A DNA stretch of 43,213 nucleotides, taken from positions 1 to 43,213 of the forward strand of contig JAVBUO010000062.1 in the NCBI GenBank assembly GCA_031555315.1. The letters run 5' to 3'. This document shows positions 8,712 through 16,870 of the stretch, piece by piece. The translations under genes were made by a program, and so were the position numbers. Position 1 is the stretch's first letter. Every line of letters begins with the position of its first letter. The notes under the pieces were generated by a model. It was given only the letters and a program-made list of their open reading frames with translations, had not been told where the DNA came from and made no database searches. The DNA comes from JAVBJV01 sp031555315. Its GTDB lineage: Bacteria; Pseudomonadota; Alphaproteobacteria; Acetobacterales; Acetobacteraceae.

Positions 8712-10187
8712 ATGACTGAACTCGCGGCCACGGCGGCGCGCGACGGCACCTTGCGTCGCGGCTATCTTTCGTTATCCGAACTGATTGCACAATCGATCGG
8801 TCTCGTCGGCGCGGCGGGCGGCGCGGGGCTCCTGATCCCGGCGGTGTTCGCCACCGCGGGCAACGGCACCTGGCTCGCCTATCTGTTCGCGACCGTGGGC
8901 CTGCTGTTCGCCTCGTGGAGCATCACGCAGTTCGCCAAACGCACGGCCTCGCCCGGCGCGCTCTACACCTATGCCGCGCGCGGCCTCGGCCCGATCTGGG
9001 GCGCGGTGGCGGGCTGGTCGCTGCTGATCGCCTATGGCGTGGGCGCGGCGGGCATTCTGCAAGGCACGGTCAACGAGATCGTGGTGCTGTTCAAGGATAT
9101 CGGCGTGGCCTCGGGCGCGGGGCTCGCCGTAACGGTCGCGATCACCGTGTTCGTGACGCTGGGCGCATGGTTCATCACGTGGCGCGACATCCGGCTCTCG
9201 ACGCGCACCACGCTGTGGATCGAGTTGAGCACCGTGGCGCTGATTGTGTTCGTGATCGTCGCGGCGCTTTTTGCGCAGCATCGCTGGGTCGATACGCATC
9301 AGCTGACGCTGGCCGCTGTGAAGCCCGATCAGTTGCGGCTCGGCATGGTGCTCGCGTTCTTCAGCTTCACGGGCTTCGAAAGCGTGACCGCGCTCGGCGC
9401 GGAAGCGCGCGAACCGTTCCGCCTGATTCCGCGCGCGGTGATCGTCAGCATTCTCGGCCCGGCGGCGCTGTTTCTCGCCGCCTCGTATGGGCTCGTCGCG
9501 CTGTTCCAGGGCGCGGCCACGCCGCTCGACCAGGCGAGCGCGCCGCTTTCGGCGGTCGCGCATGGCATTCATCTGGGCGCGCTCGGCGTGCTGATCGACG
9601 CGGGCGTGGCGCTGAGCTTCTTCGCCGCGTTCTTCTCGTCGATCAACGCCGCCGCTCGGCTGCTCTACACCTTCGCGCGCCAGGGCCTGCTGCACGCAGC
9701 AACGGGCCGCGCGCACGCGGGCAACGCCACGCCGCACGTCGCGGTCACGCTGCTCGTGGTGCTTTCGCTGATCGTGGCGGTGACGTTCCAGTTCGCGGGC
9801 ACGTCGCTATTCGACGCGTACGGCTATCTGAGCACGATCGCCACGTTTGGCTTCCTGCTCACCTATGTGATCGTGGCAGTCGCCGCGCCCTGCTTCCTGC
9901 GCCGTCGCGGCGAACTCAAGGCGCGCCATGTGGCGATCAGCGCGGCGGCCATCGTGCTGATCGGCATTCCGTTCGTCGGCAGCATTTATCCGGCGGCGCC
10001 CGGCGTGTATGCGGTGCTGCCCTATGTGTTCGGCGCGCTGCTCGCGGCGGGACTCGGCTGGTTTCTGGCTTTGCGCGTGGTCGCGCCGCATCGGCTGCGC
10101 GAGATCGAAGCGGAACTCGCGGATGCGGATTCGCCGCGCGAGGAAGGCCCGACGCTCGCCGATGCGCGTGGCGTGTCGGCGGCTTGA
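8712..10187 (+). CDS. APC-superfamily amino acid/amine permease
   Basis: Inner-membrane transporter of the amino acid-polyamine-organocation superfamily, 491 aa, about 12 membrane segments. The first segment carries the family motif region (SIGLVGAAGGAGLLIPAVFATAG, split by the helix break). FFSFTGFES-like FSFTGFESVTALGAEAREP marks the middle, and a Glu-rich cytoplasmic tail ends the protein. It is 81 bp downstream of the monooxygenase on the same strand. That spacer has a GC-rich hairpin (CGCGCCCG ... CGGGCGCG) without a T-run, so read-through is possible. The substrate is unknown; the context suggests uptake of an organosulfur compound. Confidence 0.85.
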   Translation: MTELAATAARDGTLRRGYLSLSELIAQSIGLVGAAGGAGLLIPAVFATAGNGTWLAYLFATVGLLFASWSITQFAKRTASPGALYTYAARGLGPIWGAVAGWSLLIAYGVGAAGILQGTVNEIVVLFKDIGVASGAGLAVTVAITVFVTLGAWFITWRDIRLSTRTTLWIELSTVALIVFVIVAALFAQHRWVDTHQLTLAAVKPDQLRLGMVLAFFSFTGFESVTALGAEAREPFRLIPRAVIVSILGPAALFLAASYGLVALFQGAATPLDQASAPLSAVAHGIHLGALGVLIDAGVALSFFAAFFSSINAAARLLYTFARQGLLHAATGRAHAGNATPHVAVTLLVVLSLIVAVTFQFAGTSLFDAYGYLSTIATFGFLLTYVIVAVAAPCFLRRRGELKARHVAISAAAIVLIGIPFVGSIYPAAPGVYAVLPYVFGALLAAGLGWFLALRVVAPHRLREIEAELADADSPREEGPTLADARGVSAA

Positions 10188-10287
10188 AGGCGGTTGATGG
10201 CTTGTCGCGGCGCTTGAACGCGCCGCCTTCAGGCACAGATTGAAGCGCCGGCTAATCCGCTGACTGAGGCGCCGCTCAGCCTAAAAC

Positions 10288-10701
10288 TCAAGCCGCCGAC
10301 ACGCCCGAGCACCGTCCGCATGAGCGCGCCTGGCCGAGCCGCAGGCGTCCGGCGCTGACCGTCACTTCGGCGCCGCATTCGCATCGGCAGACCCAGACGC
10401 CATCGCCCGCGTAGCGCTCGGTCGTCAACTGCCCGAACACCTCGCCGCCCTTCAAGGACGGCGAACCCGGGCGCGAGCGCCAGACCTGGCGCTGCTCGCG
10501 GCAGCCGCAATCGCGCGTCTGGCCGCTCTCCACCGCATCGAGCCGCGCGCTCACATGGCCGCCGCAGCGGCAGCGCCAGAGCCACACGTCCGCGCCGCGA
10601 TAGCGCAGCGCGACGAGCTGGCCGTAGGTGCGGCCAGCCACATCGCGAGTCGGCGGGAACGGCCACGCGGGCGGCAAGGGATCAGGGATACGCGAATTCA
10701 C
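10288..10701 (-). CDS. Small tandem zinc-ribbon-like protein, function unknown
   Basis: 137 aa from a GTG start (no in-frame ATG and no convincing ribosome-binding site). Two copies of the same module are visible. Copy 1 has YGQLVALRYRG, then C44-x-C46 and C65-x-C67. Copy 2 has FGQLTTERYAG, then C105-x-C107-x-C109 and C128-x2-C131. Each copy has the pattern (Y/F)GQL ... W.CRC.CG ... G..R.CG, resembling small zinc-ribbon modules seen in phage and homing-endonuclease-associated proteins. The duplication itself is seen directly; metal binding is inferred from the cysteine spacing. It is convergent with the APC permease and sits downstream of sfnB on the same strand, separated by a hairpin at 10843-10882. 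Confidence 0.65.
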   Translation of the reverse strand: MNSRIPDPLPPAWPFPPTRDVAGRTYGQLVALRYRGADVWLWRCRCGGHVSARLDAVESGQTRDCGCREQRQVWRSRPGSPSLKGGEVFGQLTTERYAGDGVWVCRCECGAEVTVSAGRLRLGQARSCGRCSGVSAA

Positions 10702-10842
10702 GACGAATAAATGGGATTCGGCGGCCGGCTTTCAACGGCTCGTGGGGTGCCCTCATTCTACAGCGACGGCGCAAAAGCGCCGCGCGCCGCCATATGGCGG
10801 GAAACCCTCGGCATGCCGCCCCCAAAAATGCGCCCCAAAGCA

Positions 10843-10882
10843 AACGGCACACGCGACGGAAATTCCGCCCGCGTGTGCCGTT
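10843..10882 (-). terminator. 13-bp stem hairpin downstream of sfnB
   Basis: AACGGCACACGCG pairs perfectly with CGCGTGTGCCGTT, and the loop itself has an inner CGGAA/TTCCG stem. Read on the minus strand it follows the sfnB stop by about 50 bp and is followed by TTTGCTTT, so it is a plausible though imperfect intrinsic terminator. Confidence 0.6.
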
Positions 10883-10933
10883 CTTGTCAGGCTCCCGCGC
10901 CTTCAGCGCGAGAGCGGCGCGATCGCCCGTCCC

Positions 10934-12151
10934 TCAATTCCACGCATGGCGCGCGGGCTTTTTCCCGTTCAGATAGTAATTGCCGACGAGGTGATACTTC
11001 CAGCGCACCGGATCGTGCAGCGTGTGCGTGCGCGCGTTGCGCCAGTGGCGGTCGAGGTTGTGCGCCGCCAGCGTCGACTGCGTGCCGCCCAGTTCGAACA
11101 GCTTTTCGCCCGCCAGCAGCGCGGCTTCGGTCGTCAACACCTTCGCCTCGCCCACGGCGACCGAGGCGCGCGCAACGTCGTCCTCGCTGATCGTGTCCTG
11201 TGCGGCGATCGCGTCGAACAGCCTCGCGGCGCGTTCGAGCAACGCTTCGGCGGCGTGCAGCTGAATATGCAGATGGCCGATTTCGCGCAGCGTGAGCGGA
11301 TCGTCGGCGGCACGCTCGACGCCGCTGTCGACCCACGGACGCGCGCGCTCGCGCACAAACGTGAGCGTGTCGGCGACGGCGGCGCGCGCGATGCCCGCGT
11401 CGATGGCCGCCTGGATAATCTGCGAAACCGGGCCGTTCAGCGTCGGCTGCTCGGAGACGCGATGCGCCGGGAACACGTGCGAAGCGCCCACGCGCACGTT
11501 GTCCAGCGTGACTGTGCCGCTCGCCGTGGTGCGCTGGCCGAAGCCCGACCAGTCGTCGGTGATCGCGAGGCCCGGGGTGCCCTGCGGGATCCACGCGAGC
11601 CAGCCGCGCCCGTCCGCGTCGAGCCCGAGCACCGGCACGTAGTGCGCGAACAGCGCGCCCGTCGAATAGAACTTCGTGCCGTTGACCACGTAATCGTCGC
11701 CGTCGCGCAGCACGCGCGTCCTGAGGTCGAGCACGTGTTTCGTCCCTTTTTCGGAGAAACCGTTGCCGAAGCGCTTGCCCGCCAGCACTTCGCCGAAGAA
11801 AAAGCGCTTCTGCTCCTCGGTGCCCGTGAGCGCGATCACGTCGACGAGCCCGAAATGGTTCTGCGGCAACTGTCCGAGCGACGGGTCGGCGGCCGAAATC
11901 AGCTTGACGACTTCGGTCAGCGTGACGAACGAGACGCCCGCGCCGCCATAAGCCTTCGGCACCGTGATGCCCCACAGGCCCGACTGCGAGAACCATTCGA
12001 TTTCCTCGCGCGGCAGCCGCCGCTCGCGGTCGCGCAGCGCGGCGTCTTCGGCGAGGCGCGCGGCCAGTTCGCGCGCGGCGTCGAGCGCTTCGTTGTCGTC
12101 GGCGATGACGCGCGCGGTCGTGCGCGCGGCGCGGTCTCCGGTCTCTGCCAT
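10934..12151 (-). CDS. sfnB: SfnB-family sulfur acquisition oxidoreductase
   Basis: Flavoprotein of the SfnB family (acyl-CoA dehydrogenase fold), 405 aa, used in acquiring sulfur from organic compounds under sulfate limitation. The start at 12151 has GGAG six bases upstream; the frame is open to 12334 without start signals. Family hallmarks: LPREEIEWFSQSGLWGITVP, AYGGAGVSFVTLTEVVKLIS, LGQLPQNHFGLVDVI, FGNGFSEKGTKHV, VNGTKFYSTGALFAHY, DDWSGFGQRTTASGTV and the C-terminal LDRHWRNARTHTLHDP, which is nearly the same as in the flavoprotein at 5911-7176. It is the last gene with the left-hand (Burkholderiales-like) character. Confidence 0.93.
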   Translation of the reverse strand: MAETGDRAARTTARVIADDNEALDAARELAARLAEDAALRDRERRLPREEIEWFSQSGLWGITVPKAYGGAGVSFVTLTEVVKLISAADPSLGQLPQNHFGLVDVIALTGTEEQKRFFFGEVLAGKRFGNGFSEKGTKHVLDLRTRVLRDGDDYVVNGTKFYSTGALFAHYVPVLGLDADGRGWLAWIPQGTPGLAITDDWSGFGQRTTASGTVTLDNVRVGASHVFPAHRVSEQPTLNGPVSQIIQAAIDAGIARAAVADTLTFVRERARPWVDSGVERAADDPLTLREIGHLHIQLHAAEALLERAARLFDAIAAQDTISEDDVARASVAVGEAKVLTTEAALLAGEKLFELGGTQSTLAAHNLDRHWRNARTHTLHDPVRWKYHLVGNYYLNGKKPARHAWN

Positions 12152-12500
12152 GGATGGCTCCGCGTGATGAGGTCGATCGTTGATGGATGGCGTGCGCCTG
12201 GCACGCGGGACCAATCTAGCAGCGCGCCCGGCGCGGCCCAACCGAGCGATTGGCACATCGATATTCCGCGCGGGACTAACCTGGTTCGGGGATGCGCGGC
12301 GCAATGCGCGCCAAACCCCGCGGCGGCGTCGCAAAACGCCCCGGCGGGCGGGCCGGGCGGCCCTGCTGCGGGTGTGGGATAATCGCTGAGTTTGCCCAAA
12401 GCGCAGCTCAAAAGGTTGTCCGCACGGGCGCGCGAAGGGCCTTTATTCCCGTGGCCCGCTGTTTTCCTGCGACCTTTTCGACCTTTTCATAGCACCCACG
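12152..12500. other. Non-coding junction between the sulfur cluster and ilvD
   Basis: 349 bp with no convincing gene. It holds the upstream region of sfnB (minus) and of ilvD (plus). A TGGGATAAT element (12375-12383, extended -10 type) may start ilvD transcription about 110 bp before its ATG; no -35 match is visible. The character of the neighbouring proteins changes here from Burkholderiales-like to Acetobacteraceae-like, so this is the likely boundary of a transferred block or an assembly join. No tRNA, integrase, repeat or insertion sequence was seen at the boundary. Confidence 0.5.
12375..12383 (+). promoter_or_regulatory. Candidate extended -10 element for ilvD
   Basis: TG-N-GATAAT, five of six matches to the -10 consensus with the TGN extension. 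No -35 is recognisable at 16-18 bp. Confidence 0.3.
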
Positions 12501-14330
12501 ATGCCCGCATACCGTTCCAAAACCTCCACCGCCGGCCGCAACATGGCGGGGGCGCGCTCCCTGTGGCGCGCCACCGGCATGAAAGACGAAGACTTCCAGA
12601 AGCCGATCATCGCGGTGGTCAACTCGTTCACCCAGTTCGTGCCCGGGCATGTGCACCTGAAGGATCTGGGCCAGCTTGTCGCGCGCGAAATCGAACGGGC
12701 CGGCGGCGTCGCCAAGGAATTCAACACCATCGCGGTGGATGACGGCATCGCCATGGGGCACGACGGGATGCTCTATTCTCTGCCCTCGCGCGAGCTGATC
12801 GCCGACAGCGTTGAATACATGGTCAACGCGCATTGCGCCGATGCGATGGTGTGTATCTCGAACTGCGACAAGATCACCCCGGGCATGATGATGGCGTCGC
12901 TGCGGCTGAACATCCCCAGCGTGTTCGTCTCGGGCGGGCCGATGGAGGCGGGCAAGGCGGTGCTGCACGGCAAGGAACAGGCGGTCGATCTGATCGACGC
13001 GATGATCGCCGCCGCCGACGACACCGTGACCGAGGCCGAGGTCGCCGCCGCCGAACGCTCCGCGTGCCCGACCTGCGGATCGTGCTCGGGCATGTTCACC
13101 GCCAATTCGATGAACTGCCTGACCGAGGCGCTGGGTCTGTCGCTGCCGGGCAACGGCACGGTGGTGGCGACGCATGCCGATCGCAAGCGGCTGTTCATCG
13201 AGGCCGGGCACCTGATCGTCGATCTGGCGCGCCGTTACTACGAACAGAATGACGAAAGCGTGCTGCCGCGTTCGATCGCCAGCTTCAAGGCGTTCGAGAA
13301 CGCGATGACGCTGGACATCGCGATGGGCGGTTCGACCAACACGGTGCTGCATCTGCTGGCTGCCGCACAGGAAGGCGAGGTGCCGTTCACCATGCACGAC
13401 ATCGACCGTCTGTCGCGCCGTGTGCCGTGCCTGTGCAAGGTCGCGCCGACGATCAGCAACGTGCATGTGGAAGACGTGCATCGCGCCGGCGGCATCATGG
13501 GCATTCTGGGCGAGCTCGATCGCGCGGGCCTGATTCACACCGACTTGCCGACGGTGCACGAAGCGACGCTTGGGCAGGCGCTGGCGCGCTGGGACGTGAA
13601 GCAGAGCGGCAGCGAGGCGGTGCATACTTTCTATCGCGCCGGCCCCGGCGGCGTGCCGAGCCAGACGGCGTTCAGCCAGGACCGCCGTTACCCGGCGCTG
13701 GATACCGATCGCGCGGCAGGGGTGATCCGCGACAAGGCGCACGCGTTCTCGCAGGATGGCGGGCTGGCGGTGCTGTACGGCAACCTTGCCGAGGACGGCT
13801 GCATCGTGAAGACGGCGGGCGTCGATGAAAGCATCCTGACCTTCACCGGCACGGCGCGCGTGTTCGAAAGTCAGGAAGCGGCGGTGTCGGGCATTCTGGG
13901 CGGTAAGGTCGCGGCGGGTGATGTCGTCGTGGTGCGTTACGAAGGGCCGCGTGGCGGGCCGGGCATGCAGGAGATGCTGTACCCGACCAGCTATCTGAAG
14001 TCGAAAGGGCTGGGCAAGGTCTGCGCGCTGGTCACCGACGGGCGGTTCTCGGGCGGCTCGTCGGGCCTGTCGATCGGACATGTGTCACCGGAAGCGGCGG
14101 AAGGCGGCACGATCGGTCTTGTGCGCGACGGCGACACGATCACCTTCGACATTCCGAACCGGCGCGTGCATCTGCATGTGGACGATGCCGAATTGCAGGC
14201 GCGGCGTGTGAAACAGGAAGCGGCGGGCTGGAAACCGGCCGAACCGCGCAAGCGGGTGATCTCGACGGCGCTGAAGGCCTATGCGTCGATGGCGACCAGC
14301 GCGGCATACGGCGCGGTGCGCAAGCTGTAA
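12501..14330 (+). CDS. ilvD: Dihydroxy-acid dehydratase
   Basis: Converts 2,3-dihydroxy-isovalerate and 2,3-dihydroxy-3-methylvalerate to the 2-keto acids in valine, leucine and isoleucine biosynthesis; cytoplasmic. 609 aa, the usual length of the E. coli-type enzyme. The iron-sulfur/metal cysteines are visible: C122 in NCDKITPGMM and the CPTCGSCSG block (C189, C192, C195). Further hallmarks are GGSTNTVLHLLA, KDKAHAFSQDGG-like RDKAHAFSQDGGLAVLYG, and the C-terminal RYEGPRGGPGMQEMLYPTS with DGRFSGGSSGLSIGHVSPEA. It stands alone, with a terminator right after it and a weak ribosome-binding site. First gene of the alphaproteobacterial-looking part. Confidence 0.97.
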   Translation: MPAYRSKTSTAGRNMAGARSLWRATGMKDEDFQKPIIAVVNSFTQFVPGHVHLKDLGQLVAREIERAGGVAKEFNTIAVDDGIAMGHDGMLYSLPSRELIADSVEYMVNAHCADAMVCISNCDKITPGMMMASLRLNIPSVFVSGGPMEAGKAVLHGKEQAVDLIDAMIAAADDTVTEAEVAAAERSACPTCGSCSGMFTANSMNCLTEALGLSLPGNGTVVATHADRKRLFIEAGHLIVDLARRYYEQNDESVLPRSIASFKAFENAMTLDIAMGGSTNTVLHLLAAAQEGEVPFTMHDIDRLSRRVPCLCKVAPTISNVHVEDVHRAGGIMGILGELDRAGLIHTDLPTVHEATLGQALARWDVKQSGSEAVHTFYRAGPGGVPSQTAFSQDRRYPALDTDRAAGVIRDKAHAFSQDGGLAVLYGNLAEDGCIVKTAGVDESILTFTGTARVFESQEAAVSGILGGKVAAGDVVVVRYEGPRGGPGMQEMLYPTSYLKSKGLGKVCALVTDGRFSGGSSGLSIGHVSPEAAEGGTIGLVRDGDTITFDIPNRRVHLHVDDAELQARRVKQEAAGWKPAEPRKRVISTALKAYASMATSAAYGAVRKL

Positions 14331-14350
14331 GAGACATTGCATCGTAAATG

Positions 14351-14381
14351 AAAAAGCGCGGGAATTGTCCCGCGCTTTTTT
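14351..14381. terminator. Bidirectional intrinsic terminator between ilvD and the porin gene
   Basis: AAAAAGCGCGGGA, loop ATTG, TCCCGCGCTTTTTT: an excellent stem with A- and T-runs on both sides, 20 bp after the ilvD stop. It can also end leftward transcription coming through the convergent porin gene. Confidence 0.92.
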
Positions 14382-14528
14382 GCCAGAGACTGTTCGAGAC
14401 TGCGCTGGCATGAGTCGTATGGTGGTGCTTTCTGAGAACCGGCGCGCAGCGGACTGATGTCCGTGAGCACCACAAGCGCAAGAAAGTGCCGCCAGACGGC
14501 CACGCCAGTAGCGGTATCGGGCAGTCTC

Positions 14529-15863
14529 TCAGAACGTCAGTGTGGCGCGCACACCGAGCAGGAAGGCGTCGTCGAGCGGTTTGGTGTCGCTGACGCGTTC
14601 ATCGGGTTCGCGGGCGCCGGGGTTGATGATCCACTGGGCGATCGGGCGGATGTGAATCCGGTCTGGGATCACCGCGAGGTCGTAGTTCAGTTCCAGCACG
14701 GTCTCGCCGTTGCGCACCACACGATCGGTTTCGCCGAAGCGGCGCCGGTCGCGGTCCATCCCGCGCGCCGCATCGCCGACCCGTGCATAGGACACCCCGA
14801 ACGAGAGTGTATCGTGCGGGCGGCCAAACGGGCCGCGCCAGGCGACGCCGCCGTCGAGCTGCAGTGCGATCAGGTTGCGGTCGTCCGGATTGACGAAGGC
14901 GCGCGTGAAGACGGCGATCGCCGATTCACCGCCGCGCCAGAGCGTCGCCTCGCCGATCGCATAGGCGCCGTAATTGTCGCCGTAGCGGCGCGGTGCGCCG
15001 GTGGAATTCGGATCGGCGAGCGACATGTGGTCGGCGTCGTAACGCTGTGAATCGGTGTTCGCGCTGTGATACCAGCCGCCGAGTTTCACCACCCACGGGC
15101 GCAGGTCGGAGTCTTCGGGGGCTTCGGCGCCCAGCACGCCTTCGCCGATCACGAAGACACCGCCGCGGGTGCTGAAGTTCAGCCCATAGCGGTTGTGGCG
15201 CTGCGGGTCGGTCTCGGGGGCGTAGCGTCCGGCGGGATCGCCCGAAAACACACCCAGCCGGATGCCGTTGCTGTCGTCGGGGTTGCCGATGGCGAGCCGC
15301 ACGCCCGGCGCGGCGAACGGATAGGCAGGGCCGCCGGCGGGCAGCGCCTCGGCCAGGATGACGGGCCAGCCGAACGTGCCGTTGACCAGATTGCCGGCTG
15401 CCGTGGCGCCGGCGAATTCGGCGTCGACGGCCAGCTGACCGAAGCGGATCGAACCCATGTTTTCGAGTTCGTACTGCAACCACAATTCGGACAGACGCAC
15501 CGTCGAGAGCGCTTCGATATTGCTGACCGGCGCAAGGCTGCCGACCAGGCTTTCGGTGATCGGGCGGCCGTAGATACCGAACACGGTGGTTTGGAACGAC
15601 CAGCCGTTCAACCCGGCGGCCGCGCCCAGATCGACGTTCAGGTCGACGCGCAACTGGCTGGTGGCGGCGGCGCGTTGATGCACGCCGCCATGCAGGTTGA
15701 TGAATCCATCCACGGTTGCGGTAGCGGCGATACAGACGCCGTTGACGATCGCATGACCGCCTTCGCAGGCGGGAGGGTCTTCGTTGGCGTGGGCGGGTGG
15801 AGGCAGGGCGGATAGCGCGCAGGTCAGGAGGGAGGAACAAAAGAGCAGATTTACAGGTTGCAT
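14529..15863 (-). CDS. OprB-family carbohydrate-selective porin
   Basis: Outer-membrane beta-barrel porin, 444 aa. The signal peptide (LLFCSSLLTCALSALPPPAHA) is followed by an N-terminal extension with two cysteines. The OprB-type barrel region carries WSFQTTVFGIYGRP, LSELWLQYELENMGSIRFGQ, FGWPVILAEALPAGGPAYPF, FSTRGGVFVIGEGVLG and LRPWVVKLGGWYHS. The last residue is Phe, as expected for BAM-dependent barrels. Known OprB porins pass glucose and similar sugars, and acetic acid bacteria typically carry several. A good promoter (15894-15922) and a dyad at 15923-15937 lie directly upstream. Confidence 0.88.
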   Translation of the reverse strand: MQPVNLLFCSSLLTCALSALPPPAHANEDPPACEGGHAIVNGVCIAATATVDGFINLHGGVHQRAAATSQLRVDLNVDLGAAAGLNGWSFQTTVFGIYGRPITESLVGSLAPVSNIEALSTVRLSELWLQYELENMGSIRFGQLAVDAEFAGATAAGNLVNGTFGWPVILAEALPAGGPAYPFAAPGVRLAIGNPDDSNGIRLGVFSGDPAGRYAPETDPQRHNRYGLNFSTRGGVFVIGEGVLGAEAPEDSDLRPWVVKLGGWYHSANTDSQRYDADHMSLADPNSTGAPRRYGDNYGAYAIGEATLWRGGESAIAVFTRAFVNPDDRNLIALQLDGGVAWRGPFGRPHDTLSFGVSYARVGDAARGMDRDRRRFGETDRVVRNGETVLELNYDLAVIPDRIHIRPIAQWIINPGAREPDERVSDTKPLDDAFLLGVRATLTF

Positions 15864-15893
15864 ATGAAAGGTCCGTGCAGAGATTTTCGCGCG

Positions 15894-15922
15894 AATATAT
15901 TCTGCAAGGTTGATGATGATAA
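15894..15922 (-). promoter_or_regulatory. Sigma-70 promoter of the porin gene
   Basis: On the minus strand TTATCA (15922-15917), 17 bp, TATATT (15899-15894). Four of six and five of six consensus matches, about 24-30 bp of leader before the ATG at 15863. Confidence 0.6.
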
Positions 15923-15937
15923 TAAGAATCTTTCTTA
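15923..15937. promoter_or_regulatory. Dyad TAAGAA-TCT-TTCTTA next to the porin promoter
   Basis: A perfect 6-3-6 inverted repeat abutting the -35, inside an AT-rich run. The position suits an operator. It resembles but does not match a Fur box. Confidence 0.4.
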
Positions 15938-16052
15938 ATAATAATTATGGTAATAATATAACATATCGTTTTGGTTGGGTGCGGCAATGCTGTTGATTGC
16001 GTCGTTAGGAGAGAAACGGGCTGATCTCAAGCGTGGTGGTAAATTGCATGAG

Positions 16053-16271
16053 TCAGATCTCCAGCTCGCCCGCCGCACGCAACGCCGCCAGCCGCGTGCG
16101 CCGGCGCTGCAGGGCCGCCTTTGCATCATCCAGCATCTGCCGCTCCTCGCGCAGCGCCTCCAGCGGCCATTCCAGCCGGCGGGCGCGCATGTCCGGATGA
16201 TCCGACCGGTGCGACCAATGCGCCAGGATACGGGCAATCAGATCGTCGCGCAGTGCCGCATCGTCAGTCAT
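16053..16271 (-). CDS. Small hypothetical protein
   Basis: 72 aa, highly charged and predicted helical: TDDAALRDDLIARILAHW at the start, then EWPLEALREERQMLDDAKAALQRRRTRLAALRAAGE-type heptads suggesting a coiled coil. A GTG nine bases upstream (16280) is an alternative start. It follows the 173-aa protein by 21 bp on the same strand, so the two are likely co-transcribed. No family recognised. Confidence 0.55.
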   Translation of the reverse strand: MTDDAALRDDLIARILAHWSHRSDHPDMRARRLEWPLEALREERQMLDDAKAALQRRRTRLAALRAAGELEI

Positions 16272-16292
16272 CAAAGGCACTTGCCGGCGGTT

Positions 16293-16814
16293 TCATGCGA
16301 TGGCCAGCCGTTCCCGCAGTTTCTGGACCGCGAAAGCCTGCGGTTGCAGCAATGGGCCTTCCATGCCGGCGATGCGGGTCAGGATGGCGAGGAATTCCAC
16401 CCGCTGTTCATGCGTTAGCCGTTCCCGCCAGAGCGTGCCGAGCTTGAGGGACACATCGTTGGGCGAGGGAACCTGTTCGGCCGTCCAGGTTGCGTAGGAC
16501 AGCAGGTCGTCCGGGTCGGATGTGCCGGTGATGGTGCGGATCGTGTCCTTGATGGCCGCTTGCGTGGCGGCGGACAGGGGGCCGCGTTCCAGACAGGTGC
16601 TGACGATCATGATCACGGCGCCGACTGCTGGATCGTTGACCGCCGTCAGCACGGATCCCTGTGCCTTGGTGCGGAATTTGCGGCGGTTCCATGCGCCGCG
16701 TGCCCGCTGTGCGGCATCGACCACTTCCGACGCAGCTTCGCCCGCAGCTTTCATGCGGTAATACCAGAAAGCCGCCGCCGCTATGATACCGAGGAGGCCG
16801 AGTAAGATATGCAT
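16293..16814 (-). CDS. Hypothetical membrane-anchored protein
   Basis: 173 aa from the ATG at 16814. A single N-terminal membrane segment (ILLGLLGIIAAAAFWYY) is followed by a soluble helical domain (KAAGEAASEVVDAAQRARGAW; NDPAVGAVIMIVST; DPDDLLSYATWTAEQV; LTHEQRVEFLAILTRIA). The layout, with a conserved-looking acidic helical domain behind a membrane anchor, is weakly reminiscent of TerB/DUF-type stress proteins, but I cannot name a family. Likely in one unit with the 72-aa protein downstream. Confidence 0.65.
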   Translation of the reverse strand: MHILLGLLGIIAAAAFWYYRMKAAGEAASEVVDAAQRARGAWNRRKFRTKAQGSVLTAVNDPAVGAVIMIVSTCLERGPLSAATQAAIKDTIRTITGTSDPDDLLSYATWTAEQVPSPNDVSLKLGTLWRERLTHEQRVEFLAILTRIAGMEGPLLQPQAFAVQKLRERLAIA

Positions 16815-16870
16815 GCTGTGTGTGCACTCATGGAGAAAAATCAACTATTAATTGAAATTCCCTCCCAAAA

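Noticed and set aside
10628..12382. 584-codon plus-strand frame across sfnB
   Set aside because: Antisense to a clear SfnB protein, with no motif of its own.
12384..12500. Possible amino-acid attenuator or riboswitch in the ilvD leader
   Set aside because: No leader peptide rich in Ile/Val/Leu codons and no paired terminator/antiterminator could be drawn.
12408..14081. 557-codon minus-strand frame inside ilvD
   Set aside because: Antisense shadow of a clear dihydroxy-acid dehydratase.
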